Shown one piece after another: positions 1 to 7,012 of a DNA stretch of 18,208 nt; within the stretch, counting starts at the first letter, position 1, and each line of letters starts with the position of its first letter. The notes beneath the pieces were generated by a model that was not told where the DNA came from, did not search any database, and worked only from the letters and a program-made list of their open reading frames with translations. The stretch is from UBA9337 sp038331135 (GTDB lineage Bacteria > Patescibacteriota > Minisyncoccia > Moranbacterales > UBA9337), in the NCBI GenBank assembly GCA_038331135.1, contig JBBQOS010000018.1:1-18208 (forward strand), given 5' to 3'. Made by a program: the position numbers and the translations under genes.

Positions 1-618
1 GATATGGATTTTAAAGCAGCTGGAACAGAAAATGGAATTACTGCTCTTCAAATGGATGTAAAAGTAGATGGTGTGACTATCGAGATGTTAAAAAGTGTGT
101 TAAGTCAATCAAAAGAAAGTAGAATGTTTATAATGGGAGAAATGTTGAAAGTAATTGCTGAGCCAAGGAAAGAAATGTCTCCTTATGCTCCAAGAATTAT
201 TACGCTTCAAATTAATCCAGATAAAATTCGCTCAGTAATCGGACCTGGCGGAAAAGTTATTAATGAAATTATTGATGAAACTGGAGTGCAAATTGATATA
301 GAAGATAGTGGATTAGTTTTTATCACTTCTCCCGATCAAGTTTCTGCCGACAAAGCCAGAGAATGGGTAGAAAATCTTACTCGAGAAGTAAAAGCCGGAG
401 AAATATTTAATGCTAAAATAGTTAAAATAATGGATTTTGGAGCCTTTGCTCAATTATTACCGGGACAAGATGGTTTAATTCATATTTCTGAATTGTCAGA
501 GACAAGAGTTAATAGAGTGGAAGATGTTGTGAAGGTAGATGATATGGTGATGGTTAAAGTTAAAGAAATTGATAAAATGGGAAGAATAAATCTTTCCATG
601 AAAGATGCAAAAAAATAA
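1..618 (+). CDS. pnp: Polynucleotide phosphorylase, C-terminal part (5' end outside window)
   Basis: PNPase degrades RNA 3' to 5' by phosphorolysis and is a cytoplasmic trimer. The frame is open from the first base and the first codons read DMDFK. This is the end of the second RNase PH core; by family knowledge the second Asp and the Lys are metal-binding active-site residues. A helical linker follows. The KH domain has the RNA-binding loop GPGGK at about codons 81-85. An S1 domain at about codons 133-201 contains FGAF and the DGLIHISEL segment. The protein stops right after S1 (KDAKK), without the acidic tail that recruits RNase E in Enterobacteria. About two thirds of the gene lies upstream. 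A strong terminator follows within 20 bases, so it ends its transcription unit. Confidence 0.97.
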   Translation, partial: DMDFKAAGTENGITALQMDVKVDGVTIEMLKSVLSQSKESRMFIMGEMLKVIAEPRKEMSPYAPRIITLQINPDKIRSVIGPGGKVINEIIDETGVQIDIEDSGLVFITSPDQVSADKAREWVENLTREVKAGEIFNAKIVKIMDFGAFAQLLPGQDGLIHISELSETRVNRVEDVVKVDDMVMVKVKEIDKMGRINLSMKDAKK

Positions 619-636
619 AGTTTATAAAGTTTTTTT

Positions 637-665
637 AAAAAGCGGTTCAAAATGAATCGCTTTTT
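637..665 (+). terminator. Intrinsic terminator of pnp
   Basis: A stem of 12 pairs (AAAAAGCGGTTC with GAATCGCTTTTT, one G-T wobble) closes a five-base AAAAT loop and ends in a T run. It begins 19 bases after the pnp stop codon. The A-run on the left arm means it could also work on the opposite strand. Confidence 0.9.
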
Positions 666-975
666 AATATGGCGTTAAAACATATCAGCACAGTAGCATT
701 TTAGCAAGTTAACATACTAGCATTAAAATAAAATGAATCGCTACATCATAAGAAACAATTTCCTTACTTATCGGCCCGCTTTGAAAAGCTTTAGCGCTGC
801 GAGTAAGTAAGTAAATAATATTCAATTATCGAAATTCAAATACATGAGCGGTTTATTTTTATGATTTGTTATGTTTAATTTGTTTGCCTGCCTGCCGGTA
901 GGCAGGTTTCTTGTTTTTTGAAACTTGTGTCTTATTTAAAATTCGCCGACTAAACAATTTAATAATTTAAGTTAT
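666..975. other. Intergenic stretch with one stem-loop
   Basis: No gene is seen between the pnp terminator and the next reading frame. The stretch holds a stem-loop at 763-811: CTTACTTA pairs perfectly with TAAGTAAG, then TCG with CGA across one bulge, and the loop is rich in small palindromes such as AGCGCT and AAAGCTTT. The 13-mer AAAATGAATCGCT from the pnp terminator recurs at 730-742, suggesting a decayed duplication. The GC-rich palindrome at 886-906 is listed separately. No clear promoter for the downstream gene was found. Confidence 0.5.
886..906. repeat. GC-rich palindromic dispersed repeat
   Basis: CCTGCCTGCC is followed directly by GGTAGGCAGG, a 20-base near-perfect palindrome with one G-T pair. 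It stands out sharply in this AT-rich stretch. A related half, CCGGTAGGCAGGT, occurs at 16598-16610. From general knowledge, similar palindromes are scattered between genes in many Patescibacteria genomes; their function is unknown. Confidence 0.6.
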
Positions 976-1053
976 GTGTTAGTAGTTTTGAAATCCATTT
1001 GGCAATATCTAAAAAATGTTGTATTATTAATATGTAAAAGATTACTTTTAAAT

Positions 1054-2232
1054 ATGTTCAATAAAAAAAATAATAAAACAAACAGTGACAGCGTATATTT
1101 AGAATCCGTGAAGTTTCATACTATGAAAGATGATGCTACTGGAGAAGTTAGAAATGTCCCTTTAAAAGAAGATGAGGCTACAATGGAAAAGGTTTATATA
1201 AATAAGGGAGGAAGTCCTTTTTTAAATAACGCAGTTAGCTTAAGTGGAGAAAACCCGCCAAAAAGTGAACCTAACCCAGAAATAGCAACTCAATCATCTG
1301 ATATTTCAAAAGAAGAGCAGGCAGAGCCTAAGTCAAATATGTCAAGCGATTATCCGCACATGGCTGATTCTCAAAATTCAGATTTTATAGAAAATAATGT
1401 AGAGCGTGAAGAACTAGGTGAAAAAAAATCTATCTTTGTTTATGTTGCAATCTTTATAATAATTTTATTATTGGGTTCAGGAGGTTATTATTTTTTGGTT
1501 ATGAAAGCAGAGGAATATAGCGGTAATATGGGATCAGAAACTCCCGCAGATTTAAATGAGGGCAATGATCCCTCAGGCACTGATATTACGGATGGTTTCG
1601 GAAACATAACAAATGACCCATCTAATAATACGAGTAAATTTTCTGATAAAGTTAATTTCATGGTAGTAAAGGATGAGGAATTAAATCAAGAAGGAGTTAC
1701 AAAATTGATTAAAAATAAATTTATTGAAATGGAAAAATACAACGGAAATCAATTGGAATTTTTAATGGTAGACACAAACAATAAACCTATTTTATTTAAG
1801 AATTTTATAGATAATTTTAAGATATCGCTAAGTCAATCGATAACAGATAATTTGGCTACTGACAATTTTTCTATATTCTTATATAAAAATGGAGGAATTA
1901 AAAGAGTGAATGTGGTTGTCGGAGTAAAAGATGTTTCTGTATTGAAAATAAACTTAAAAAGAGAGGAGAGTCTGCTAGTTGGAAATCTAAATTCTTTATT
2001 TGTGTATGATAAGCCAGAAAGTGATTCAGTTAAACAATTTAACCAAAGCGAGTATAATGGTACATCAATTAGGTATATAAACTTAAATAAAGATGTTAGC
2101 TTATCAGTAGATTATTTTGTAAGTGGTGATTATCTTGTCTTTGCTACCAATAAAGATTGCGGAAGGTTAATAGTAGATAAGATTGCAAGTGAATCAGTAA
2201 TAAAGAAAGATGTTTTTAATGCAGAAAACTAA
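1054..2232 (+). CDS. Hypothetical single-span membrane protein
   Basis: I do not recognise the family. From the ATG at 1054 the protein is 392 residues. It has a polar, Lys/Asn/Glu-rich N-terminal region of about 125 residues, one strong membrane segment at about 126-150 (IFVYVAIFIIILLLGSGGYY) flanked by lysines, a flexible Gly/Asn/Asp/Ser/Thr linker of about 45 residues, and a folded-looking C-terminal domain of about 190 residues with alternating strand and helix character. The likely topology is cytoplasmic N-terminus and external C-terminal domain. The frame extends up to an ATG at 976, but the extra 26 residues are a hydrophobic Leu/Val-rich stretch that fits poorly with what follows, and neither start has a Shine-Dalgarno. 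It sits alone between the pnp terminator and the promoter of the RNA locus. Confidence 0.85.
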   Translation: MFNKKNNKTNSDSVYLESVKFHTMKDDATGEVRNVPLKEDEATMEKVYINKGGSPFLNNAVSLSGENPPKSEPNPEIATQSSDISKEEQAEPKSNMSSDYPHMADSQNSDFIENNVEREELGEKKSIFVYVAIFIIILLLGSGGYYFLVMKAEEYSGNMGSETPADLNEGNDPSGTDITDGFGNITNDPSNNTSKFSDKVNFMVVKDEELNQEGVTKLIKNKFIEMEKYNGNQLEFLMVDTNNKPILFKNFIDNFKISLSQSITDNLATDNFSIFLYKNGGIKRVNVVVGVKDVSVLKINLKREESLLVGNLNSLFVYDKPESDSVKQFNQSEYNGTSIRYINLNKDVSLSVDYFVSGDYLVFATNKDCGRLIVDKIASESVIKKDVFNAEN

Positions 2233-2257
2233 ATCTGGGGAGTATTTGTTAATAAAC

Positions 2258-2277
2258 TGTGGATAAGTTGTGCACAA
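2258..2277. promoter_or_regulatory. Pair of DnaA-box-like sites
   Basis: TGTGGATAA at 2258-2266 is the exact reverse complement of the consensus DnaA box TTATCCACA. One base later, TTGTGCACAA (2268-2277) is a perfect palindrome that contains a one-mismatch DnaA box on either strand. They lie in an AT-rich gap 25 bases after a stop codon. A pair this close could bind DnaA or be regulatory. There is no larger cluster, and flanking genes converge instead of diverging, so I do not call it an origin. Confidence 0.4.
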
Positions 2278-2383
2278 ACTAAAGAAAAAATAAGCATTTT
2301 TAAGAACAAATAATTTTATTTTAAGCCTATATTTATTAAAAATTAAAATAGAGGCGTTAAATAAGGGTTTTAAAAATTATAAA

Positions 2384-2412
2384 TTGACGAAGTGCCATTT
2401 TTTTGGTATAAT
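2384..2412 (+). promoter_or_regulatory. Near-consensus sigma-70 promoter for the RNA locus
   Basis: TTGACG at 2384-2389, a spacer of exactly 17 bases, and TATAAT at 2407-2412. This is the best -35/-10 pair seen in the window. It predicts a start near 2419. No protein gene with a ribosome binding site follows, which supports a strongly expressed non-coding transcript. Confidence 0.75.
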
Positions 2413-2562
2413 TAAGTTGTAAGTTGAAATAGTAACTTAAAAATTTAATAGTAGTTGTTATCTAGTAGAAGAAATCTCTAGCGGTTTTAATTAAAAACGG
2501 CTTAAGTTTTCTTCTACTATTCTCCATGCATCAAAAAAGAAGTAAACATACTTCAAAAAATA

Positions 2563-2596
2563 ATAAAACAAAAATAAAAATAAAACAAAAATAAAA
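2563..2596 (+). repeat. Exact 17-base tandem repeat in an A-rich linker
   Basis: ATAAAACAAAAATAAAA occurs twice in direct succession (2563-2579 and 2580-2596) within an A-dominated stretch of about 80 bases (2555-2635). Inside the proposed RNA this would be an unstructured spacer between the 5' hairpins and the structured core. Low complexity makes slippage a likely origin. Confidence 0.7.
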
Positions 2597-3127
2597 ATTT
2601 TTCAAAAATAAAAAGAAAAATAAAAATTTAAGTTCTTTAAAAAAGGGTTCGTCCCAGAGAAAAGTAGAGGATAACAGATATATGTATACAAAATACATGC
2701 ATTCCTAGTAACCTTTGATTGCCTCTCACCCGGGCTAGAAGTTCTTGGTTTACATGTTGATACATGTCAAACACCAGGCGCTCAAGCCACTTTATTTATA
2801 TATTCGGCGTTCAGCGCCTGGTTTCCATAACCTTGTCAGGTGTTTGTTAATTTAATTTAAGTTAATGTGCATTTGAATGGGTAAAAAAGCATCTTCTTTC
2901 GGAGGTGTTTTTTGTTGGGGTAAATTTTATCGCAATGTAACACCGATTTTAATTTGTTGGTGGATGTTAATAGGTCAGAGGGGTAAAACTCGAAAGATTG
3001 GCCTTTTAATAACACAAAGTGCTTTATGTAACGCAAAGGTAAAAGATGCCTTTATTGAGTCTATTTAATAGCAAAATCAATTGACCCAAGTACATTTAAT
3101 TTTTTATAATTATTATTCAGACAAAAG

Positions 3128-3185
3128 AGGTAAGTCACCAATCGGGGACTTAGTTCCTATTAAATCAAAATGATCCAGATTGGTG
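3128..3185 (+). other. H-type pseudoknot in the 3' part of the RNA locus
   Basis: TAAGTC (3131-3136) pairs with GACTTA (3147-3152), extended by AGG (3128-3130) with CCT (3156-3158) across a three-base bulge. The hairpin loop contains ACCAATC (3137-3143), which is perfectly complementary to GATTGGT (3178-3184). With the neighbouring C-G the complementarity reaches eight bases (3136-3143 with 3178-3185). The two stems fit a classical H-type fold. Confidence 0.6.
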
Positions 3186-3242
3186 CAATGATAAAGCGGT
3201 AAGACATTCTTAATTAGGTAGTGATTATTTTTTTATTGGACT

Positions 3243-4868
3243 TCAATTAAATCGAATGGTTAAAAGAGTGAAGCGTTTTATTTGAATTGAATTTATTTGA
3301 TTGGAGCTTTTATGATAATATTTTATATTTCTGGCAACATTTTTATTTTCTGTAATTACAAAGAAGGGCGCATTTAGAGGATTGTTTTTTTGAGAAAATG
3401 ATTTTATGTTAAGATTATGATTCTTGAGACATGCATACTCTAGCGATTTTTTGAAGCTAAAGGATTCCACCAAAGCTTCTGGGTTATTTTTTTGATGCTG
3501 AGATAGTTCGTTTTTAATATTAAGACAAAGCGTGTCCAATTCTTCCCAGCTTATACCACCATAAGAGCTTTCAGGAGCCCGATAGTTGCTTAGATTATAA
3601 GTTTTAAAGTAAATATTCATGTTTAGGGCAGTTAAAAATAGAACAAATACAGTAAAAATAATTATTTGTATATTTTTAAATTTAATAATTTTATTAAGAT
3701 GGGTAGCAATTATTCCAAGCAGCAGATACGGGATAAAGGACACTATTATAAAAAATCGAATATTTAATTCGTTGCCAATCAGAACAAAAAGGAAAAATGA
3801 CAAGCAGGCGAAAGTGCTTAAGATCAAAATGAAGCTATTATTAAAAAACTTTTTATCTCGGTCTATTTTTTTAGTAAATAAAAGATATAGCCCCGACAAA
3901 AACAGAAAAACTGAAGTTATAAAAAGTAATATTTCAGTAATATTTTTTGATTGAAAAAGCTTGATGATATTAAACCAATTTTTTTGAGGCTCAATTCCAG
4001 TGAGATAATAAATGCTTCCTTGCAAAAAAAATTCAATAGTTGCGGTAATATTTTTAAAAACAGAAAGGCTGTTGCTAGTTTTATTAGCAGTACCAGCTAA
4101 AAATTCTTGAATATTTTTCCCTCCATCTAAAAAATTTCCGTAAATAAAAGGCAAATTAATTAAAATGAAGAAAAAAACAAGAAGCAGAATTTTAGAGAAA
4201 CTAATCTTTATTTTTTTGATGTAAGCATAGCCGATTACGATTGAAGTCATCAGGGGCATTAAAATTAAAAGAGGTGTGTGCAGTTGGCTGGCAATCCCGA
4301 TTGCAATGCCTAGAAAAATAAAGTTCCAATATTGAGTTTGATTATCCAGCAAACGAGTTAATAGAAGTAAGAAGACTAAAACAAAAAATGGAATAGCGTT
4401 GGGGTTCCAAGCAAAATGTGAATATTTAATAGCATAAAATGAAACAGCATAAAGAAAAGTAAGACCAAGAGCAATATGTTCGGAAAATGCTTTTTTAAAT
4501 AATACATAAAACAAATAAATTGAAAATATCGACAAAAGGGGAATGAAAAATGCCATTCCAGCCGGAGAGAATCCGAAAATAGCGCCGGATAAATATTCTA
4601 AGTAATAAAACGCTCCACCTAGATTAAATTTGGTTCCGCCAGCCTTGGGTCCGAAAAGAGGAAATTCTTCGCCTAATCGCATCGTGTCTACAATCTGAGC
4701 ATCCCTGACTTGATCATTGTTAAATCGCAAAAGATTATCAAAGTTGTATAATCTTAAAAAGGAGCCTATTGTGATAATTATTAAAAGTATTGCAAGCGGT
4801 CTGTTGATTTTTAAAGATAAAAAGAATTCAACAAATTTATCATCAAAAATATTTTTTAAATTATTCAT
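3243..4868 (-). CDS. GT-C fold membrane glycosyltransferase (GT39/ArnT-like)
   Basis: A 541-residue integral membrane protein with a short cytoplasmic N-terminus and about ten or more hydrophobic segments. The first span ends near residue 40, followed by an external loop with FNNDQVRDA (Asp52, Asp56). GT-C enzymes of the PMT/ArnT/RgtABCD type carry the catalytic acidic residue in this loop, so the expected role is transfer of a sugar from a polyprenyl-phosphate donor to a glycan, lipid or protein outside the membrane. A conserved-looking HFAWNPNA segment lies near residue 152. Acceptor and sugar cannot be told from sequence. No Shine-Dalgarno precedes the ATG. It is the last gene of the leftward glycan region and its TGA stop abuts the end of the convergent RNA locus. 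Confidence 0.85.
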   Translation of the reverse strand: MNNLKNIFDDKFVEFFLSLKINRPLAILLIIITIGSFLRLYNFDNLLRFNNDQVRDAQIVDTMRLGEEFPLFGPKAGGTKFNLGGAFYYLEYLSGAIFGFSPAGMAFFIPLLSIFSIYLFYVLFKKAFSEHIALGLTFLYAVSFYAIKYSHFAWNPNAIPFFVLVFLLLLTRLLDNQTQYWNFIFLGIAIGIASQLHTPLLILMPLMTSIVIGYAYIKKIKISFSKILLLVFFFILINLPFIYGNFLDGGKNIQEFLAGTANKTSNSLSVFKNITATIEFFLQGSIYYLTGIEPQKNWFNIIKLFQSKNITEILLFITSVFLFLSGLYLLFTKKIDRDKKFFNNSFILILSTFACLSFFLFVLIGNELNIRFFIIVSFIPYLLLGIIATHLNKIIKFKNIQIIIFTVFVLFLTALNMNIYFKTYNLSNYRAPESSYGGISWEELDTLCLNIKNELSQHQKNNPEALVESFSFKKSLEYACLKNHNLNIKSFSQKNNPLNAPFFVITENKNVARNIKYYHKSSNQINSIQIKRFTLLTIRFN

Positions 4869-5048
4869 AGCTTTAAATTAGAAATTATGGGGTTATAAAT
4901 ATTTTCAGTAGACTGATTTTGTGCTGTTTGAAGTGCTCGTTATGGATTATATATGATGTAGTTAGGTTAAAAATAGTTTGTTCTAAAAATAAAAAGGTTA
5001 TGCCTCTTTAAGATAATAGTGCTTGGGACAACTGTATATGGCATCAAT

Positions 5049-6944
5049 CTAATTTTCAAATTTTACAACTTTTATGTAGTTTCCTGGGCGATTATTGATA
5101 AAAATTTGCCAAACATAATTGGTGTCTAGATTTTTGAGATAAAATTGGGTATTTTTTTTGGGATTAGGATTGTTATTTAATACAAAGTGATTATTTTCCT
5201 TTAAGATGCCTCTTTTGGAAAGAACAAAATAATCTGGCTTGATAAGGTTTAGATCAATTTTTCGACTTTTCAAACACTTTCCTTTGAAAAATCGACAAAC
5301 AGTTTCAGTATTAGAATAAATAATTAGATTTTCAGCATTGGGTAATGAATTAAGGTACTGGGCGGCTTCATAAGCACCATGACCCCAAGAATCGTGAATT
5401 GTGTATGCAGAGGGCAATAGAGAATTTGTATAGCTAAAATAAAAAGGTTTGTTTTGCCAAAGAGAAATCATTCCGATCGCAAGAACGATTCCGGAAGCAA
5501 TAATAAAATACTTAAACTTTTTTAAATTGCAGAAAGTTAAAAACTCTTGAATAATCACTCCTCCCAAAATAGCGATTAAGGGGTAGAGAATAATAGAATA
5601 TCGGGCATTGGTGACGATATGGGCCAAAAGAGTAGAATAAATATAAAACAAAATAAAAATCGAGCCTGCAAATAATATCGGATAATTTTTTAGAGAGACT
5701 TTGTTTTTGATAGATTTAAAGGTAATAAAAAATATCAAAATCAGCAAGAGCGGTGAAAGCGAAAAAATAAAAGGATAGACTTCCATTAAGTATAACTGAG
5801 GGCTGTTGAATATAGAACCATCTTTTCTGTCCATTAAGGGTTTAAAATTAAATTCTTTGGGTTCGTTGACGTAAGCTAAGTCTCTTAGTTGGCTAACGGG
5901 AGATATTTTTTGGCCGTTCCAAACATTCAATAGAGAAATTATTATCAAAAGTGAAAAAAGGCTCAGTGAAACTGTAAGTAGGATATTTTTTTGGTTAGAT
6001 ATTTTTTGAGTAATTTGTCCAACGAGGTCTTTTTTCCAAGTCAGAAGAAGGATTAGTGCTAAGACAATTGTGACTAGGGAGAAAATGATTTTAAAACTTA
6101 AGAATTGAGAAATGCCCTTAAATAGATAGTCTGGATTAAAGAATGTGGCAGGCAAGAAGACGGCAAAAATAATATTAGAAACAATAAAGATAAAACCTAT
6201 CTCTGCTAGGTATTTTAAAATAGTTTGCCAATTTGTTTTAGTGGCGCTGTCTTCTTTCTGGAAAATAATTTTACCCAGAGCGCTCAGGAGAAAAAAGGCA
6301 AAAATAATAAAAGCGGTATATTTAGATAGAAGTGCAAATCCCGTAACCAGACCACAGATAATTAAAAACTTTTTCTTTTGAGTATTTAAATAAGCCAAGT
6401 AAGCTGCCATAGCCAATCCGCCAAAAATCCAAAAAAAGCTATCCGGATTAATAATTTGAGAAATTCCTAATAAAATTGGATTAGTGGCAATTAAAATGGT
6501 AGAAAGTAGCGCTATACGATAAGAATTAAAAGCATAAAATATGAAATAAAAAAATGCCAGCAGGGAGAGTGTGGAGAATGCTAAAATAGGTAATCTAAAT
6601 CTAAAATTAGTTATTTCTGACTGTGGATAGTTGTAGCGTTCAAATAATTTTCCTTCTTCCCCACTTTTGGCTGGTAAGTATTGGTTTTTTTGGGGATTGG
6701 GTTCAGAAAGTAATCCAAGCCCCGAGATAAGGGCAACAGTTACACCCGGCTTGTCATTGATGTAAGTTTTCTCCCAATCTTTTTCTCTTAGCGCCTCCCA
6801 ATATTGGGGGATGCGATCATATTTCCAAAGATGTTCATCTGTGGTTTCAAATTTCCCCAAATGATAAAAACCAAAAGAAAAAAAAGATATTATAGAAACA
6901 AATAAAGTCAAAAAAATTATGGTTTTTTCTTGCTTTGCATTCAT
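5049..6944 (-). CDS. GT-C fold membrane glycosyltransferase, paralogue of next gene
   Basis: A 631-residue multi-span protein. After the first membrane segment comes FETTDEHLW (Asp36, Glu37), the acidic pair expected in the first external loop of GT39/GT83-type enzymes, then a YINDKPGVT segment. The C-terminal external part has YEAAQYLNSLPNA and a cysteine pair in VCRFFKGKC. These features are shared almost word for word with 7013-9241, so the two are tandem paralogues. Likely role: addition of a sugar from a polyprenyl-phosphate donor to surface glycan or protein. I chose the ATG at 6944 (MNAKQEK). The frame can be extended to a TTG at 6989, but that would translate through a perfect 32-base palindrome. 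A 68-base gap separates it from the upstream paralogue, so co-transcription is likely. Confidence 0.88.
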   Translation of the reverse strand: MNAKQEKTIIFLTLFVSIISFFSFGFYHLGKFETTDEHLWKYDRIPQYWEALREKDWEKTYINDKPGVTVALISGLGLLSEPNPQKNQYLPAKSGEEGKLFERYNYPQSEITNFRFRLPILAFSTLSLLAFFYFIFYAFNSYRIALLSTILIATNPILLGISQIINPDSFFWIFGGLAMAAYLAYLNTQKKKFLIICGLVTGFALLSKYTAFIIFAFFLLSALGKIIFQKEDSATKTNWQTILKYLAEIGFIFIVSNIIFAVFLPATFFNPDYLFKGISQFLSFKIIFSLVTIVLALILLLTWKKDLVGQITQKISNQKNILLTVSLSLFSLLIIISLLNVWNGQKISPVSQLRDLAYVNEPKEFNFKPLMDRKDGSIFNSPQLYLMEVYPFIFSLSPLLLILIFFITFKSIKNKVSLKNYPILFAGSIFILFYIYSTLLAHIVTNARYSIILYPLIAILGGVIIQEFLTFCNLKKFKYFIIASGIVLAIGMISLWQNKPFYFSYTNSLLPSAYTIHDSWGHGAYEAAQYLNSLPNAENLIIYSNTETVCRFFKGKCLKSRKIDLNLIKPDYFVLSKRGILKENNHFVLNNNPNPKKNTQFYLKNLDTNYVWQIFINNRPGNYIKVVKFEN

Positions 6945-6954
6945 ATATTTTTTA

Positions 6955-6986
6955 GGCTCTAAGAGCCCAATTGGGCTCTTAGAGCC
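6955..6986. repeat. Perfect 32-base palindrome between two GT-C genes
   Basis: Positions 6955-6970 (GGCTCTAAGAGCCCAA) are the exact reverse complement of 6971-6986. Each arm is itself nearly palindromic (GGCTCTAAGAGCC), so it can fold as one 16-pair stem or two small hairpins. It lies 10 bases before the start of the downstream gene on the - strand. No T run follows in that direction, so it is not a typical terminator. It may limit read-through, stabilise or process the mRNA, bind a dimeric regulator, or be a mobile repeat. Confidence 0.85.
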
Positions 6987-7012
6987 CAAGGGATTTCTCG
7001 AGTTTTTGGATG

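Larger units (their letters stand above)
2419..3230 (+). ncRNA. Candidate large structured non-coding RNA (about 0.8 kb)
   Basis: I recognise no known family. The 5' end follows from the promoter; the 3' end is uncertain, because no clear terminator hairpin is seen and a T run at 3228-3234 is the likeliest stop. Helices seen directly: 2463-2474 with 2508-2519 (12 perfect pairs); 2539-2544 with 2549-2554 around an AACA loop; 2682-2687 with 2693-2698; 2752-2757 with 2762-2767; 2768-2775 with 2839-2846 (8 pairs), stacked on CCAGGCGCT 2774-2782 with 2813-2821 (9 pairs, two bases shared); 2883-2896 with 2901-2913 (13 pairs, one bulge); 2967-2977 with 2999-3009 (one mismatch); and a pseudoknot at 3128-3185. 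A-rich single-stranded sequence joins the 5' hairpins to the core. Motifs of tmRNA, RNase P RNA, SRP RNA and group II domain V were looked for and not found. The only frame inside (2877-3068) lacks a ribosome binding site and overlaps these helices. Such density in AT-rich DNA is hard to explain by chance, but pairing was judged by eye. Confidence 0.6.

Noticed and set aside
763..811. Possible tRNA at the stem-loop after pnp
   Set aside because: It lacks the T-loop GTTCGANTC motif, an acceptor stem of the right geometry and an anticodon arm.
2233..2420. Replication origin around the DnaA-box pair
   Set aside because: There are only two boxes, no dnaA or dnaN nearby, and the genes converge on this area where an origin would show divergence.
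2669..2677. GGATAACAG resembling the 23S rRNA peptidyl-transferase region
   Set aside because: Only nine bases match and the flanks do not fit 23S rRNA, so it is taken as coincidence.
2877..3068. 63-residue reading frame inside the RNA locus
   Set aside because: It has no ribosome binding site, an odd Trp/Cys-rich composition, and lies over RNA helices (2883-2913, 2967-3009). It is more likely a chance frame.
2419..3230. tmRNA, RNase P RNA, SRP RNA or a group I/II intron
   Set aside because: I looked for the tmRNA tRNA-like ends and tag, the GGAAAGUCC-type RNase P core, the SRP GGAAGCAGC loop and group II domain V, and found none of them.
6945..6989. TTG start adding 15 residues to the GT-C gene at 5049
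   Set aside because: The extension would be encoded by the 32-base palindrome and has no ribosome binding site; the ATG at 6944 starts a normal membrane-protein N-terminus.
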